Source: Methylobacter sp.
Lineage (GTDB): Bacteria > Pseudomonadota > Gammaproteobacteria > Methylococcales > Methylomonadaceae
Assembly: GCA_030653985.1 (NCBI GenBank)
Contig: JAURYJ010000095.1
Location: 1-38,521, forward strand
DNA length: 38,521 nt
Direction of reading: 5' to 3'
Shown here in pieces: positions 15,844 to 27,882 of this stretch. Each line of letters begins with the position of its first letter. The stretch's first letter is position 1. The notes beneath the pieces were generated by a model. It was not told the origin of the DNA and did not search any database. It worked only from the letters and a program-made list of their open reading frames with translations. Position numbers and translations under genes: made by a program.

Positions 15844-16707
15844 ATGGCTGTGAAAAAACGGGGATTAAATCGAGGGCTGGATGCTTTATTAGGCAATATT
15901 ACCGATAAAGGCAATCACGGAGACGATGGTGAAATCCATCAGCTGCACACCTTGCCCATCGAGTATTTGCAGCGAGGCAAGTATCAGCCAAGAAAGGATA
16001 TGAACCCTGAAAAACTTCAGGAGTTGGCGGATTCTATAAAAGCACAGGGGGTCATACAGCCGGTTGTGGTGCGTAAGATTGCCTTGGATAAATACGAAAT
16101 AGTGGCAGGGGAGCGCCGCTGGCGTGCTGCGCAATTAGCCGGATTGCAGCAGGTTCCGGTGGTTATTAAAGCAATAGACGATCGCGCCGCGATGGCGATA
16201 GCGCTGATAGAAAATATCCAAAGAGAAGACCTGAACCCTTTAGAAGAAGCGGAAGCCTTAAAAAGGTTGCTGGAAGAGTTTGCAATGACCCATCAACAAG
16301 TTGCCGATGCGGTGGGCAAGTCACGTGCTACCGTGACTAATTTATTGCGCTTGATAGATTTACACCCTGAAGTGAAAAAATTATTGATCTCTAGGCAATT
16401 GGAAATGGGGCATGCAAGAGCGCTGTTGCCTCTGGACGGCTCAAAACAGGTGGCAGCTGCCAACAAGATTGTCAGAGAAGGTTTAACGGTAAGGGCGACA
16501 GAGCGTCTGGTTAAAGACAGTCAGTCCGAACCTAAAATAACTCAAGTCAGGGAAGTTGATAACGACACCTTACGTTTGCAGCAAGACTTAACTGCAAAAC
16601 TGGGTGCAAAAGTGCTGATTGATCATAAAGAAAACGGCACCGGAAAGCTGGTCATCGCTTATTCCAGTTTAGAAGAGCTGGATGGGATTCTTGAGCAAAT
16701 TAAATAG
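15844..16707 (+). CDS. parB: Chromosome-partitioning CTPase/DNA-binding protein ParB (Spo0J)
   Basis: The 287-residue ParB carries, in order, the ParA-stimulating tail KKRGLNRGLDALL (4-16), Box I ELADSIKAQGVIQPVVV (60-76), the CTP-binding GERRWRAAQ (89-97) and ENIQREDLNPLEEAEALK (123-140), the parS-reading helix-turn-helix HQQVADAVGKSRATVTNLLRL (150-170) and a C-terminal dimer domain. It loads at parS and slides as a clamp to build the partition complex. It has its own ribosome site (AGAGAAAAG region) 58 bp after the mini-ParB stop. It is the last gene of the mnmG-rsmG-parA group; a separate promoter for the ATP synthase operon follows. Confidence 0.96.
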   Translation: MAVKKRGLNRGLDALLGNITDKGNHGDDGEIHQLHTLPIEYLQRGKYQPRKDMNPEKLQELADSIKAQGVIQPVVVRKIALDKYEIVAGERRWRAAQLAGLQQVPVVIKAIDDRAAMAIALIENIQREDLNPLEEAEALKRLLEEFAMTHQQVADAVGKSRATVTNLLRLIDLHPEVKKLLISRQLEMGHARALLPLDGSKQVAAANKIVREGLTVRATERLVKDSQSEPKITQVREVDNDTLRLQQDLTAKLGAKVLIDHKENGTGKLVIAYSSLEELDGILEQIK

Positions 16708-16770
16708 GCTGATAGGTAAGGCGCTGACCGATGATGGGCAACAAAAGGCGTGGGTTGAATTTAATCTTCC

Positions 16771-16799
16771 TTGATTTAATGGAGGCCGCTAGCTATAAT
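16771..16799 (+). promoter_or_regulatory. Sigma-70-type promoter of the ATP synthase operon
   Basis: TTGATT (16771-16776), a 17-bp spacer and a perfect TATAAT (16794-16799) lie in the 108-bp gap after parB. Transcription would begin near 16806, about 22 bases before the preferred atpI start. It is the best-formed promoter in the window apart from the rRNA ones. Confidence 0.7.
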
Positions 16800-16827
16800 C
16801 CCCGAGCTATTATGCATGGAGTTGGGT

Positions 16828-17187
16828 GTGGTAGATAGAAAACGCTCTACTGTCAGTAAAATCATGAGTTATCAAGTTCTAATGATAGTGATTATGACGG
16901 CAGGATTTGCTCTGGCAAAGGGACAGTCTGGAGCCCTATCGGCGGTTTTAGGCGGAGCGGCGGCATTTATTCCCAACCTGTATTTTGCCTTGCGTATACA
17001 TAAATCCGCAGGGCAGGAAGCAAGAAAGATTGTAAATTCTTTCTATGTGGGGGAGTCAGGCAAGTTATTGCTAACCGTCGCGTTGTTTTTTATGATTTTC
17101 CAACTTCCAAACATAGAAATATTACCGCTGCTGGCAGTATACATAGCAGCATTATCGGTTTTTTGGTTTGCGCTGTTGATGCGCTGA
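16828..17187 (+). CDS. atpI: ATP synthase protein I
   Basis: The 119-residue protein has four hydrophobic segments and motifs typical of proteobacterial AtpI (GALSAVLGGAAAFIPNLYFALRI, FYVGESGKLLLTVALFFMIF). AtpI assists assembly of the c-ring and is not part of the finished enzyme. An ATG at 16816 would add four residues but has no ribosome site and lies about 10 bases from the predicted transcript start. GTG 16828 has GGAG six bases upstream and is preferred. It is the first gene of the operon, in the usual gammaproteobacterial position. Confidence 0.85.
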   Translation: MVDRKRSTVSKIMSYQVLMIVIMTAGFALAKGQSGALSAVLGGAAAFIPNLYFALRIHKSAGQEARKIVNSFYVGESGKLLLTVALFFMIFQLPNIEILPLLAVYIAALSVFWFALLMR

Positions 17188-17202
17188 CATACACATATTT
17201 AG

Positions 17203-17988
<786 letters not shown>

Positions 17989-18015
17989 TTTTTTAACTTT
18001 TTTATCATTAACTAA

Positions 18016-18318
<303 letters not shown>

Positions 18319-18357
18319 TAGGCTGTTTAACTTTACTAGCAACAAGAGGAACGCATC

Positions 18358-18831
18358 GTGAGCATCAATGCTACTCTGATTGGGCAAATGATTACCTTTG
18401 CACTTCTGGTATGGTTTACCATGAAGTACATCTGGCCGCCTTTATTTGACTCTTTAGAAGAACGTAAAAAGAAAATTGCTGATGGTTTGGCTGCGGCTGA
18501 AAAAGGTCAGGAACAAATGCACCTGGCAGAGAAAAAAGCCACGGGTGTTTTAAAACAAGCCAAAGAACAATCTTCAGAGATTGTTAATCTTGCGCAAAAA
18601 CGTGCTACTGAAATTGTTGAAGCATCAAAAGACACTGCTAAAAAAGAAGGTGATCGATTGATTCTTGTGGCAAAGGCACAAATTGAACAAGAAAAACAGC
18701 AGGCTAAAGAAGGTTTGCGTAAAGAAGTTGCCGCCTTGGCTTTGCGGGCAGCGGAACAAATTCTGAGCGCGGAAATCGATAAAACCAAGCACCAGGACAT
18801 CCTGAGCAAAATCTCTAATCAATTGGGTTAA
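18358..18831 (+). CDS. atpF: F1Fo ATP synthase subunit b
   Basis: The 157-residue protein has one N-terminal membrane helix (about 4-27, [20 protein letters not shown]), then a long charged helix forming the dimeric right-handed coiled-coil stalk ([20 protein letters not shown] and onward). Start is GTG 18358 with AGAGGAA upstream. Length is the standard ~156 residues, and there is a single b gene, as in a non-photosynthetic enzyme. Confidence 0.96.
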   Translation: MSINATLIGQMITFALLVWFTMKYIWPPLFDSLEERKKKIADGLAAAEKGQEQMHLAEKKATGVLKQAKEQSSEIVNLAQKRATEIVEASKDTAKKEGDRLILVAKAQIEQEKQQAKEGLRKEVAALALRAAEQILSAEIDKTKHQDILSKISNQLG

Positions 18832-18836
18832 GCATA

Positions 18837-19367
18837 ATGAGCGAACTGGCAACATTGGCAAGGCCTTATGCAGCGGCGGTGTTTAAACGATCTCAAGAAA
18901 CCGGTACGACTGGAAAGTGGTCGGAAGGTTTAGCGTTTATATCGACTGTCCTGAATGACAAAGAATTTTCTGTTGTAGTGGATAACCCAAAAGTTAGTAA
19001 AGAGAAGTTATCGGCGCTGATACTCGATATTTGTCAGGGTCAAGTAGAGGAAGAAGGTGAAAATTTTCTGAAATTGCTGGTTCAAAACAACCGACTCACT
19101 TTGGCGCCGACTATTGCGAAGCTATTCGAAGTCTATAAGGCAGAAAGTGAAGGTTATGTCGATGTTGAAGTCGCTACGGCTTACGCCTTCTCCAAAGAAG
19201 AAAAGCAACGTTTTACTTCAACGCTGGAAAAAACGCTAAGCAAAAAAGTCCATATGAATGTGACCGTGGATAAATCATTAATTGGTGGCGTGCTGGTACG
19301 TGCAGGCGACAGAGTAATTGACGGTTCCATTAAAGGCCAGCTTCAACAATTAGCAAAACGACTCTAA
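18837..19367 (+). CDS. atpH: F1Fo ATP synthase subunit delta
   Basis: The 176-residue subunit caps F1 and joins it to subunit b. The N-terminal [17 protein letters not shown] helix and the C-terminal [29 protein letters not shown] block are the family signatures. ATG 18837 lies five bases after the atpF stop. It is normal in length and shows no anomalies. Confidence 0.96.
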   Translation: MSELATLARPYAAAVFKRSQETGTTGKWSEGLAFISTVLNDKEFSVVVDNPKVSKEKLSALILDICQGQVEEEGENFLKLLVQNNRLTLAPTIAKLFEVYKAESEGYVDVEVATAYAFSKEEKQRFTSTLEKTLSKKVHMNVTVDKSLIGGVLVRAGDRVIDGSIKGQLQQLAKRL

Positions 19368-19386
19368 ACTAGAGCGAGAAAAGAAC

Positions 19387-20928
19387 ATGCAATTAAACCC
19401 ATCTGAAATAAGTGATCTGATTAAAAAGAAGATCGAAAACTTCGACCTGAGCGCTGAGGCTCATACAGAAGGTACCGTGGTCAGTGTGACTGACGGTATT
19501 GTACGCGTACATGGTCTTTCGGAAGCGATGCAAGGCGAGATGCTGGAATTCCCCGGCAATACTTTCGGCATGGCGCTTAACCTTGAAAGAGATTCCGTGG
19601 GTGTGGTGATATTAGGTTCATACCAGCATATCTCCGAAGGCGACACCGTAAAGTGTACCGGTAAAATTTTGGAAGTCCCTGTCGGGGAAGCATTGCTGGG
19701 TCGCGTTGTAGACGCGCTGGGTAATCCAATCGACGGTAAAGGCGCTATTGATACCACCGAAACTTCGCCGATTGAAAAAATTGCACCCGGTGTAATTGCT
19801 CGTCAATCAGTTGACGAGCCCGTTCAATTGGGTTTGAAATCTATTGATGCGATGATTCCGGTAGGCCGTGGCCAACGCGAGTTGATCATCGGTGATAGAC
19901 AAACCGGTAAAACGGCTATCGCGATTGATGCGATTATCAATCAAAAAGGTACAGGCATTAAATGTATCTATGTGGCTATCGGCCAAAAACGCGCATCGAT
20001 TGCCAACGTGGTTCGCAAGCTCGAAGAGCATGGCGCAATGGCACACACTATTGTAGTCGCGGCATCAGCATCGGAATCGGCGGCATTGCAGTTTATCGCG
20101 CCTTATACCGGTTGTTCGATGGGCGAATTCTTCAGGGATCGTGGCGAAGATGCGTTGATCATTTATGATGATTTAACCAAGCAGGCTTGGGCTTATCGTC
20201 AGATTTCCTTGTTATTGCGTCGTCCCCCAGGTCGCGAAGCCTACCCAGGAGACGTGTTTTATTTACATTCCCGTTTGCTGGAAAGAGCATCACGTATTAA
20301 TGCCGCAGAAGTTGAGAAATTAACCGGCGGCAAGGTAAAAGGTAAAACAGGGTCATTAACGGCATTGCCCATTATTGAAACGCAAGGCGGTGACGTCTCG
20401 GCTTTCGTACCGACTAACGTAATTTCCATTACCGATGGTCAGATCTTCCTGGAAAGTGATTTGTTTAACTCCGGCATACGCCCTGCGGTGAATGCAGGTT
20501 TATCAGTATCCCGTGTAGGTGGTGCAGCGCAAACCAAGATCATTAAGAAATTAGGTGGCGGTACGCGTCTTGATTTGGCGCAATATCGTGAGTTGGCGGC
20601 TTTCGCCCAGTTTGCATCCGACTTGGATGACAACACTCGTAAGCAGATCGAACGTGGTCAACGCGTAACCGAACTAATGAAACAGAATCAATATTCGCCG
20701 ATGTCAGTAGCAGAAATGGCGGTTTCATTGTTTGCTGCTAATGAAGGTTTCCTTGATAGTTTAGAAGTTAACAAGGTACTTGATTTTGAAGCTGCTTTAC
20801 AGTCGTACATGACGTCAGAGCATTCTGAATTAATGAACAATATTAATGCAACTGGCGATTTTAGTGATGATATAAGAAAGGGTCTGCTAAGTGCTATCCA
20901 GACTTTCGTCAAAACGCATAGCTGGTAA
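19387..20928 (+). CDS. atpA: F1Fo ATP synthase subunit alpha
   Basis: This is the 513-residue non-catalytic nucleotide-binding subunit. The P-loop GDRQTGKT is at 169-176, with [32 protein letters not shown] and [13 protein letters not shown] (signature region with the arginine finger nearby in [10 protein letters not shown]) further on. Length is identical to the E. coli protein. A GAGAAAAGAAC ribosome site precedes the ATG. Confidence 0.98.
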   Translation: MQLNPSEISDLIKKKIENFDLSAEAHTEGTVVSVTDGIVRVHGLSEAMQGEMLEFPGNTFGMALNLERDSVGVVILGSYQHISEGDTVKCTGKILEVPVGEALLGRVVDALGNPIDGKGAIDTTETSPIEKIAPGVIARQSVDEPVQLGLKSIDAMIPVGRGQRELIIGDRQTGKTAIAIDAIINQKGTGIKCIYVAIGQKRASIANVVRKLEEHGAMAHTIVVAASASESAALQFIAPYTGCSMGEFFRDRGEDALIIYDDLTKQAWAYRQISLLLRRPPGREAYPGDVFYLHSRLLERASRINAAEVEKLTGGKVKGKTGSLTALPIIETQGGDVSAFVPTNVISITDGQIFLESDLFNSGIRPAVNAGLSVSRVGGAAQTKIIKKLGGGTRLDLAQYRELAAFAQFASDLDDNTRKQIERGQRVTELMKQNQYSPMSVAEMAVSLFAANEGFLDSLEVNKVLDFEAALQSYMTSEHSELMNNINATGDFSDDIRKGLLSAIQTFVKTHSW

Positions 20929-20940
20929 AAGGGTCTTAAT

Positions 20941-21804
20941 ATGGCTGTTGGTAAAGAAATACGCACTAAGATCGGGAGTATCAAAAATACTCAGAAGATC
21001 ACCCGGGCAATGGAGATGGTTGCCGCGAGTAAAATGCGTAAAACAAAAGAGAAAATGTTGGCAACACGGCCATACTCAAAAAAAATTGGCCAGATTATCA
21101 AACATTTGGCTCAAGCAAATCCTGAGTATAAGCATTCTTTTCTTGTTGAACGCCAAGTTAAGCGGGTTGGAATCATTGTCATTAGCTCTGACAGGGGTTT
21201 ATGCGGCGGACTGAATTCAAATTTATTCAGAAAAACGCTGACCCAAGTCATACAATGGGACAAAGAAAACATCGAAATAGACATTTGTACGATAGGTACC
21301 AAGGCTTTCGGTTTTTTTGGTAATCTGAAAGCAAATCTGGTCGGTCAGGTTTCTAAATTGGGTGACACTCCGCACCAGCATGATATTGTCGGTATTATCA
21401 AAATCATGTTAGATGCGTATGAGCAAGGCAGAATCGATGAGTTGCATGTGATTAGCAATGAATTCGTTAACACCATGACTCAGAAGCCTACTATTGAAAA
21501 ATTATTGCCTGTCGTAGCCAGTGAGCTTGAACCCGATCTGAAAGGTCATTGGGATTATATTTATGAACCTGATGCCAAGGAAGTTCTGGATCATCTGCTA
21601 ACCCGATATGTCGAATCCATCGTTTACCAAGGATTGGTTGAAAATAATGCCTGTGAACAGGCAGCCAGAATGGTGGCGATGAAGAGTGCTTCGGATAATG
21701 CCGGAAATATTATCAGCGAGTTACAACTGGTCTATAACAAAGCCAGACAAGCCGCTATCACTCAGGAAATTTCAGAAATTGTTGCCGGTGCCGCAGCTGT
21801 TTAA
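20941..21804 (+). CDS. atpG: F1Fo ATP synthase subunit gamma
   Basis: The 287-residue rotor shaft has conserved ends that make its coiled coil: [20 protein letters not shown] at the start and [20 protein letters not shown] near the end, plus the central [12 protein letters not shown]. No redox-regulation insert is present. It follows atpA by 12 bases. Confidence 0.97.
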   Translation: MAVGKEIRTKIGSIKNTQKITRAMEMVAASKMRKTKEKMLATRPYSKKIGQIIKHLAQANPEYKHSFLVERQVKRVGIIVISSDRGLCGGLNSNLFRKTLTQVIQWDKENIEIDICTIGTKAFGFFGNLKANLVGQVSKLGDTPHQHDIVGIIKIMLDAYEQGRIDELHVISNEFVNTMTQKPTIEKLLPVVASELEPDLKGHWDYIYEPDAKEVLDHLLTRYVESIVYQGLVENNACEQAARMVAMKSASDNAGNIISELQLVYNKARQAAITQEISEIVAGAAAV

Positions 21805-21814
21805 GCCCAAATAA

Positions 21815-23221
<1,407 letters not shown>

Positions 23222-23238
23222 ACTTTTAGGCAATAATT

Positions 23239-23661
23239 ATGACCATGACCGTACATGTAGACATCGTTAGTGCAGAAAAGGAAATATTTTCCGGATTGGC
23301 GGAAATGGTATTTGCTCCTGCTGAGCTTGGCGAAGTGGGCATTTCGCCTCGGCATGCGCCATTAATATCCAGACTTAAGCCCGGCGAAGTTCGGGTAAAA
23401 GTCAGCGACAAAGACATTTATTCGTTCTATGTGTCAGGAGGTATGCTGGAGATACAACCGCATTTGATTACCATCCTGGCGGACACGGCGATAAGAGCGA
23501 AAGATATTGATGAGGCGGCCGCAATAGAGGCCAAAACCAGGGCTGAAGAAGCCTTGGCAGACAAATCGGGTCGAATTGATTTTGTCACGGCTCAGACGCA
23601 ATTGCAGCAAGCTGTGATGCAATTAAGAACTTTGGATAGACTTAGAAAACGCGGTGGGTAA
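23239..23661 (+). CDS. atpC: F1Fo ATP synthase subunit epsilon
   Basis: The 140-residue subunit has an N-terminal beta barrel (VDIVSAEKEIFSGLAEMVFAPAELGEVGISPRHAPLIS, with VSGGMLEIQPHLITILADTAIRA) and a C-terminal two-helix domain that can inhibit hydrolysis. It is the last gene of the operon; a strong terminator lies 36 bases after the stop. Confidence 0.97.
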   Translation: MTMTVHVDIVSAEKEIFSGLAEMVFAPAELGEVGISPRHAPLISRLKPGEVRVKVSDKDIYSFYVSGGMLEIQPHLITILADTAIRAKDIDEAAAIEAKTRAEEALADKSGRIDFVTAQTQLQQAVMQLRTLDRLRKRGG

Positions 23662-23696
23662 TTGAGATATTGCTCGCCACATTTTTACCTTTTTTG

Positions 23697-23736
23697 AAAG
23701 CCCGGTAACGTATTCATACGCTGTCGGGCTTTTTTG
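23697..23736 (+). terminator. Intrinsic terminator of the ATP synthase operon
   Basis: AAAGCCCG (23697-23704) pairs with CGGGCTTT (23725-23732), with an inner stem CGTAT (23709-23713) and ATACG (23716-23720), followed by a T run to 23735. The A run before the stem could let it work in both directions. Confidence 0.9.
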
Positions 23737-23743
23737 GTTTCAC

Positions 23744-23802
23744 GTCAGGCTGTCCTGCCTGACGCCCTTCAGGTAAATGCAAATCTGTTCCAGACAGATT
23801 TG
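23744..23802 (+). promoter_or_regulatory. Two consecutive hairpins in the glmU leader
   Basis: GTCAGGC (23744-23750) pairs with GCCTGAC (23757-23763), and CAAATCTG (23780-23787) pairs with CAGATTTG (23795-23802). The second hairpin ends just before the glmU ribosome site (CGGAG, 23806-23810). They could affect glmU translation or be part of a dispersed repeat. No known riboswitch class is recognised. Confidence 0.4.
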
Positions 23803-23816
23803 TAACGGAGTTTCAA

Positions 23817-25187
23817 ATGAAAATAACGACTATTATTCTGGCTGCGGGTAAAGGAACGCGTATGCGCTCGGAACTGCCCAAAATTTTGCATGAAATTGCC
23901 AATAGACCCTTGTTACAGCATGTATACGACACCGCTAAACATCTGGAAAATAATACCATCAAGATTGTTGTCGGCCACGGTGCAGAGCTGGTCACTGAAG
24001 CCTTAAAGAATTTGGATGCGGATTGGATAGAACAAACCCAGCAGTTAGGTACAGGGCATGCGGTACAACAAGTGAGCGACCAAATTGCCGATTCTGATAC
24101 TGTGTTGATACTGTATGGCGATGTGCCTTTGTTGAAATTAGAAACCGTGAGGTTACTGATCAACAATGTCAACGACCGGTCCCTGGCTTTACTTACCGTC
24201 AATCTGACTAATCCGGCCGGGTACGGCAGAATAGTCAGAAATACGGCTGGGCAGGTTGTAAAAATTGTCGAAGAAAAAGATGCGACAGAGGCTGAAAAAC
24301 AGATTAATGAAGTTAATACCGGCATCATGGCGGTGCAGGGCCAGCAATTAAAAAAATGGCTGAGTCAGTTAAATAATAGCAACGTCCAGGGCGAATACTA
24401 TTTGACCGACGTGATTGAAATGGCGGTTGCCGATCACATCACTATCGTTACCAGCCAGCCGGAAACCGAAGATGAAGTGCTGGGGGTTAATAACCGTATA
24501 CAGCTCAGTCATCTGGAGCGCGTGTATCAGCAAGAGCAAGCCAATAGCTTGATGGAACAAGGCGTTACCCTGAAAGATCCGATGCGTTTTGACCAAAGAG
24601 GTTCAATAGATAGTCTGGGGCAAGACATAGAAATCGATATTAATGTGATTTTAGAGGGACGCAACAGTATCGGCAGCCATGTCAAAATAGGTGCTAATAC
24701 GCATATAAAAAATTCTATTATTGGCGATAATGTAACCCTATTTGCAAACTGCGTTATTGAGGATGCAGTCATTGGGCAAGGCAGTCGGATCGGTCCTTAC
24801 GCCAGATTAAGGCCTGAAAGTCTGTTGGCAGAAAATGTCCATATTGGAAATTTTGTAGAAATCAAGAAATCATCGGTAGCCGCAGGCAGCAAAATAAATC
24901 ACTTAAGTTATATCGGCGATACCACGGTGGGCGCAAAAGTCAATATTGGCGCAGGGACCATTACCTGTAATTATGATGGCGTTAATAAGTTCAGAACCAT
25001 TATCGAAGACGGCGCTTTTATAGGCTCAAATAGCCAGTTGGTCGCCCCGGTTATTATAGGCAAAAATGCCACAATAGGCGCGGGATCAACCATCACCAAA
25101 GATAGTCCTGAAAATCAGTTGACCTTAAGCCGAGCCAAACAGATTTCTGTTACAGGATGGCAACGACCCGTTAAATTGGAGAAATAA
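23817..25187 (+). CDS. glmU: Bifunctional N-acetylglucosamine-1-P uridyltransferase / glucosamine-1-P acetyltransferase
   Basis: The 456-residue enzyme makes UDP-GlcNAc for peptidoglycan and LPS. The N-terminal uridyltransferase has LAAGKGTRMRSELPKIL (8-24), QLGTGHAVQ, LYGDVPLL and EVNTGIMAV. The C-terminal left-handed beta-helix acetyltransferase has VHIGNFVEIKKSSV, LSYIGDTTVG, NIGAGTITCNYDG and FIGSNSQLVAPVIIG. Both domains are complete and the length equals E. coli GlmU. The glmS start follows the stop by one base, so the two consecutive pathway enzymes are co-translated. Confidence 0.98.
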   Translation: MKITTIILAAGKGTRMRSELPKILHEIANRPLLQHVYDTAKHLENNTIKIVVGHGAELVTEALKNLDADWIEQTQQLGTGHAVQQVSDQIADSDTVLILYGDVPLLKLETVRLLINNVNDRSLALLTVNLTNPAGYGRIVRNTAGQVVKIVEEKDATEAEKQINEVNTGIMAVQGQQLKKWLSQLNNSNVQGEYYLTDVIEMAVADHITIVTSQPETEDEVLGVNNRIQLSHLERVYQQEQANSLMEQGVTLKDPMRFDQRGSIDSLGQDIEIDINVILEGRNSIGSHVKIGANTHIKNSIIGDNVTLFANCVIEDAVIGQGSRIGPYARLRPESLLAENVHIGNFVEIKKSSVAAGSKINHLSYIGDTTVGAKVNIGAGTITCNYDGVNKFRTIIEDGAFIGSNSQLVAPVIIGKNATIGAGSTITKDSPENQLTLSRAKQISVTGWQRPVKLEK

Positions 25188-25188
25188 T

Positions 25189-27018
25189 ATGTGTGGAATT
25201 GTAGGTGGTATAGCACAACGAAATGTAGTCCCTATTTTACTGGAGGGTTTGAGGCGTCTGGAATATCGCGGTTATGATTCGGCAGGACTTGCGGTTATCA
25301 ACAATCAGCAAATCTATCGGAAACGAGAGCTGGGCAAAGTAAAAGGCCTTGAATTGCTGCTGGAGGCCGATCCCATCTCGGGTGTTATTGGTATAGCGCA
25401 CACCCGTTGGGCTACTCACGGAAAACCCAGTACGGCTAATGCGCACCCTCATATCAGTCGAAACAAAATCGCAGTGGTTCATAATGGTATCATTGAAAAC
25501 CATGAGCATTTACGCGAAGTACAGCAGAAAAATGGTTACGAATTCACTTCAGAAACGGATACCGAAGTTATCGTACATGAGATTAATCATGCCATGGAAT
25601 CTACAGATGGATTGCTGAATGCCGTTAAAAAGGCCCTTAAAAAACTGGAAGGCGCCTATGCTCTGGGAATAATGAGTGTTGATGAACCCGATACTTTAAT
25701 AGCCTGCAGAAAAGGCAGTCCGTTAGTGATAGGCGTTGGCTTTGGGGAATACTTTATTGCCTCCGATGTTGCTGCTTTATTGCCGGTTACGCAACGCTTT
25801 ATCTTTCTCGAAGAAGGCGACATCGCCAAGATCAGTATCAATGAATTGTTGATCTATGATGCGCAAGATCAACTGGTCAAACGTCCGATCAAACAAAGCC
25901 AATTGACCGCAGACGCGGTTGATAAAGGTGAATACCGCCATTACATGCTCAAAGAGATCTATGAGCAGCCGTTTGCTATCTCACAAACCCTGGAAGGTCG
26001 ATTCGTCAACAATCGCCTGCAGGAAAATGCATTCGGACATAACGCCGCTGAAGTGTTCGATAACATAAAAGCCATCCAGATTTTAGCCTGCGGTACCAGT
26101 TATCACGCCGGTTTAGTGGCGCGCTACTGGTTTGAAAAGTTAGCCCATATCCCCTGTAATATCGAAGTAGCCAGTGAATTTCGCTACAGAAATCCGGTAT
26201 TGGCACCGGATACGCTGATAGTCACGATCTCGCAATCAGGCGAAACCGCAGATACGCTGGCGGCATTGCTGGAGGCCAAGAAGCTGGGCGCAAGATATTC
26301 ATTAGCCATTTGTAACGTGCCGGAAAGCTCGTTAGTCAGGGAATCCGATCTGGTGTTAATGACCCGCGCCGGCCCTGAAATTGGCGTTGCATCAACCAAG
26401 GCGTTTACTACACAATTGACAGCATTAATGCTGTTAGTCATTGCTGTCGGCAGACGGTTTCACCTAACCGAAATAGCCGAGCAAAAAATTACTTCGGAAT
26501 TATTCAGCCTGCCCGGAAAAATTGAACAAGTGTTACAGCTGGATGATGAAATTAGGGTCTTGGCTGAGCAATTTGCCGAAAAACAGCATGCCTTGTTTCT
26601 GGGTAGGGGTACTCATTACCCGATAGCCATGGAAGGCGCGTTAAAATTAAAGGAGATCTCCTATATCCATGCAGAGGCTTACCCGGCTGGCGAGTTAAAG
26701 CACGGCCCCTTGGCCTTAATCGATGCCGACATGCCGGTGGTGACCGTAGCGCCCAACAACAGTCTGCTGGAAAAACTGAAATCAAATATTCAGGAAGTCA
26801 GCGCCAGAGGTGGGCAATTGATTGTTTTTATGGATGAGACCTTAGCCACAGTCAATGATGAAAATATACAGATTGTCAGAGTACCTCAAGTCGACAATGA
26901 AACTTCACCGATCGTGTACACCGTTCCTTTGCAACTGTTGGCTTATCATGTCGCCGTTTTGAAGGGCACGGATGTCGATCAACCCAGGAATCTGGCGAAA
27001 TCGGTTACAGTGGAATAG
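25189..27018 (+). CDS. glmS: Glutamine-fructose-6-phosphate aminotransferase (isomerising)
   Basis: The 609-residue enzyme makes glucosamine-6-phosphate from fructose-6-P and glutamine. The nucleophile is Cys2 of MCGIVGG. The glutaminase domain has YRGYDSAGLA, HTRWATHGKPS and HNGIIENHEHLR. The two SIS domains have ACGTSYHAGLVARYW, TISQSGETADTLAAL and EVASEFRYRNP, and the C-terminus ends PRNLAKSVTVE with the catalytic lysine. Length equals the E. coli enzyme. GGAG in the last codons of glmU acts as the ribosome site. No glmS ribozyme is seen upstream, as expected for a gammaproteobacterium. Confidence 0.98.
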   Translation: MCGIVGGIAQRNVVPILLEGLRRLEYRGYDSAGLAVINNQQIYRKRELGKVKGLELLLEADPISGVIGIAHTRWATHGKPSTANAHPHISRNKIAVVHNGIIENHEHLREVQQKNGYEFTSETDTEVIVHEINHAMESTDGLLNAVKKALKKLEGAYALGIMSVDEPDTLIACRKGSPLVIGVGFGEYFIASDVAALLPVTQRFIFLEEGDIAKISINELLIYDAQDQLVKRPIKQSQLTADAVDKGEYRHYMLKEIYEQPFAISQTLEGRFVNNRLQENAFGHNAAEVFDNIKAIQILACGTSYHAGLVARYWFEKLAHIPCNIEVASEFRYRNPVLAPDTLIVTISQSGETADTLAALLEAKKLGARYSLAICNVPESSLVRESDLVLMTRAGPEIGVASTKAFTTQLTALMLLVIAVGRRFHLTEIAEQKITSELFSLPGKIEQVLQLDDEIRVLAEQFAEKQHALFLGRGTHYPIAMEGALKLKEISYIHAEAYPAGELKHGPLALIDADMPVVTVAPNNSLLEKLKSNIQEVSARGGQLIVFMDETLATVNDENIQIVRVPQVDNETSPIVYTVPLQLLAYHVAVLKGTDVDQPRNLAKSVTVE

Positions 27019-27021
27019 GTA

Positions 27022-27567
27022 ATGGCAAAATTATCACTGCAAGAGCAACTATTAAAATCCGGCTTAGTCAGCTCTGCTCAAGCCAAAAGCGTTAAATCCG
27101 ATAAGCGCAAACAAACCCAGCAGCAGCGCAAGAATAATGTCGAGGTGGTTGATGAGGCTAAAAATCTGGCTCAAAAAACCCAGGCTGAAAAAATCGAAAG
27201 AGACAGGGAGCTTAATCAGTTGCGCCAGCAGCAGGACGAGAAAAAACAGTTGGTCGCTCAAATAAAACAGATTATTGAGGTAAACCGGCTGCCCAGGGAT
27301 GCTGAAGGACTGGCCTATAATTTTACCGATAGTAACAAGGTCAAGCGGCTGTATGTGTCTGAGACAATGCGCGACCAAATTGCCGAAGGACGGCTGGCTA
27401 TTGTAAAGCTAGGCACAAACTATGAAGTGATCCCAGCCGATGCGGCAAGAAAAATACAGCAGCGTGATGCCGCCAGTGTGATTGTTTTTAATGAGCAAAA
27501 TAAAGCGGCAGATGTGGCAGATGATGCTTATGCGGCGTATCAGGTTCCTGATGATTTAATCTGGTAG
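27022..27567 (+). CDS. DUF2058 (YaiL-type) protein
   Basis: The 181-residue protein begins LSLQEQLLKSGLVSSAQAKS, followed by a highly charged coiled coil (about residues 25-85, rich in K, Q, E), then a conserved globular half (YNFTDSNKVKRLYVSETMRDQIAEGRLAIVKLGTNYEVIP). This matches DUF2058, sometimes annotated as nucleoprotein/polynucleotide-associated enzyme on thin evidence. It follows glmS by three bases and is probably in the same transcript. The TAG stop overlaps the first base of a GTGGGCGCGAATTTATTC repeat half-copy. Confidence 0.9.
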   Translation: MAKLSLQEQLLKSGLVSSAQAKSVKSDKRKQTQQQRKNNVEVVDEAKNLAQKTQAEKIERDRELNQLRQQQDEKKQLVAQIKQIIEVNRLPRDAEGLAYNFTDSNKVKRLYVSETMRDQIAEGRLAIVKLGTNYEVIPADAARKIQQRDAASVIVFNEQNKAADVADDAYAAYQVPDDLIW

Positions 27568-27584
27568 TGGGCGCGAATTTATTC
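27567..27584. repeat. Half copy of the GCGAATAAATTCGC palindrome
   Basis: GTGGGCGCGAATTTATTC starts on the last base of the DUF2058 stop codon and matches one arm of the full palindrome at 27825-27882. The other arm is absent. Confidence 0.55.
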
Positions 27585-27642
27585 TCAGTCAGATGAGTTG
27601 TCAAAGCTGGCCTCTAACCTAAATCGGGACAGTCGAGGCCCT

Positions 27643-27671
27643 TGTGGGAGCGATGTGGCATCGCTCCCACA
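27643..27671. repeat. GTGGGAGCGATG perfect hairpin (REP-like)
   Basis: Bases 27643-27655 (TGTGGGAGCGATG) are complementary over 13 bp to 27659-27671, with the three-base loop TGG. The sequence type GTGGGAGCGA...TCGCTCCCAC is a frequent REP form in gammaproteobacteria. Only one copy is in the window. Confidence 0.65.
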
Positions 27672-27735
27672 TTGATCTAACATCAGTGCTATCAAATTTT
27701 AAAATGTTTTTACCACAGAGTCCGTAAAGCCCATT

Positions 27736-27763
27736 CCTTCAGGCATAGCTATCTACACAACTT
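27736..27763 (+). repeat. CATAGCTATCTACACA dispersed repeat, copy 1
   Basis: CCTTCAGGCATAGCTATC followed by TACACAACTT. The 16-base core 27744-27759 recurs exactly, inverted, at 37807-37822, and a diverged copy lies at 37700-37726. Confidence 0.6.
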
Positions 27764-27824
27764 ATTCGCTCTCCCGTGGCACTGCCATTAAGGTAGACTA
27801 AAAAGACAGTGATGACTGAACCGT

Positions 27825-27882
27825 GTGGGGGCGAATTTATTCGCGCAGTGACAGCCAAATGCGCGAATAAATTCGCGCCCAC
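27825..27882. repeat. Long palindrome of the GCGAATAAATTCGC family
   Basis: The arm 27825-27846 is complementary to 27861-27882 over 22 bp with a single mismatch, around a 14-base loop. It shares its core with 7087-7112 and 27567-27584. Confidence 0.7.

Noticed and set aside
23736..23751. parS-like half site GTTTCACGT near the parAB locus
   Set aside because: The left half matches the parS consensus TGTTTCACGTGAAACA but the right half does not (about 11 of 16 overall), and it overlaps the T tract edge of the atp terminator. No full parS site was found in the window.
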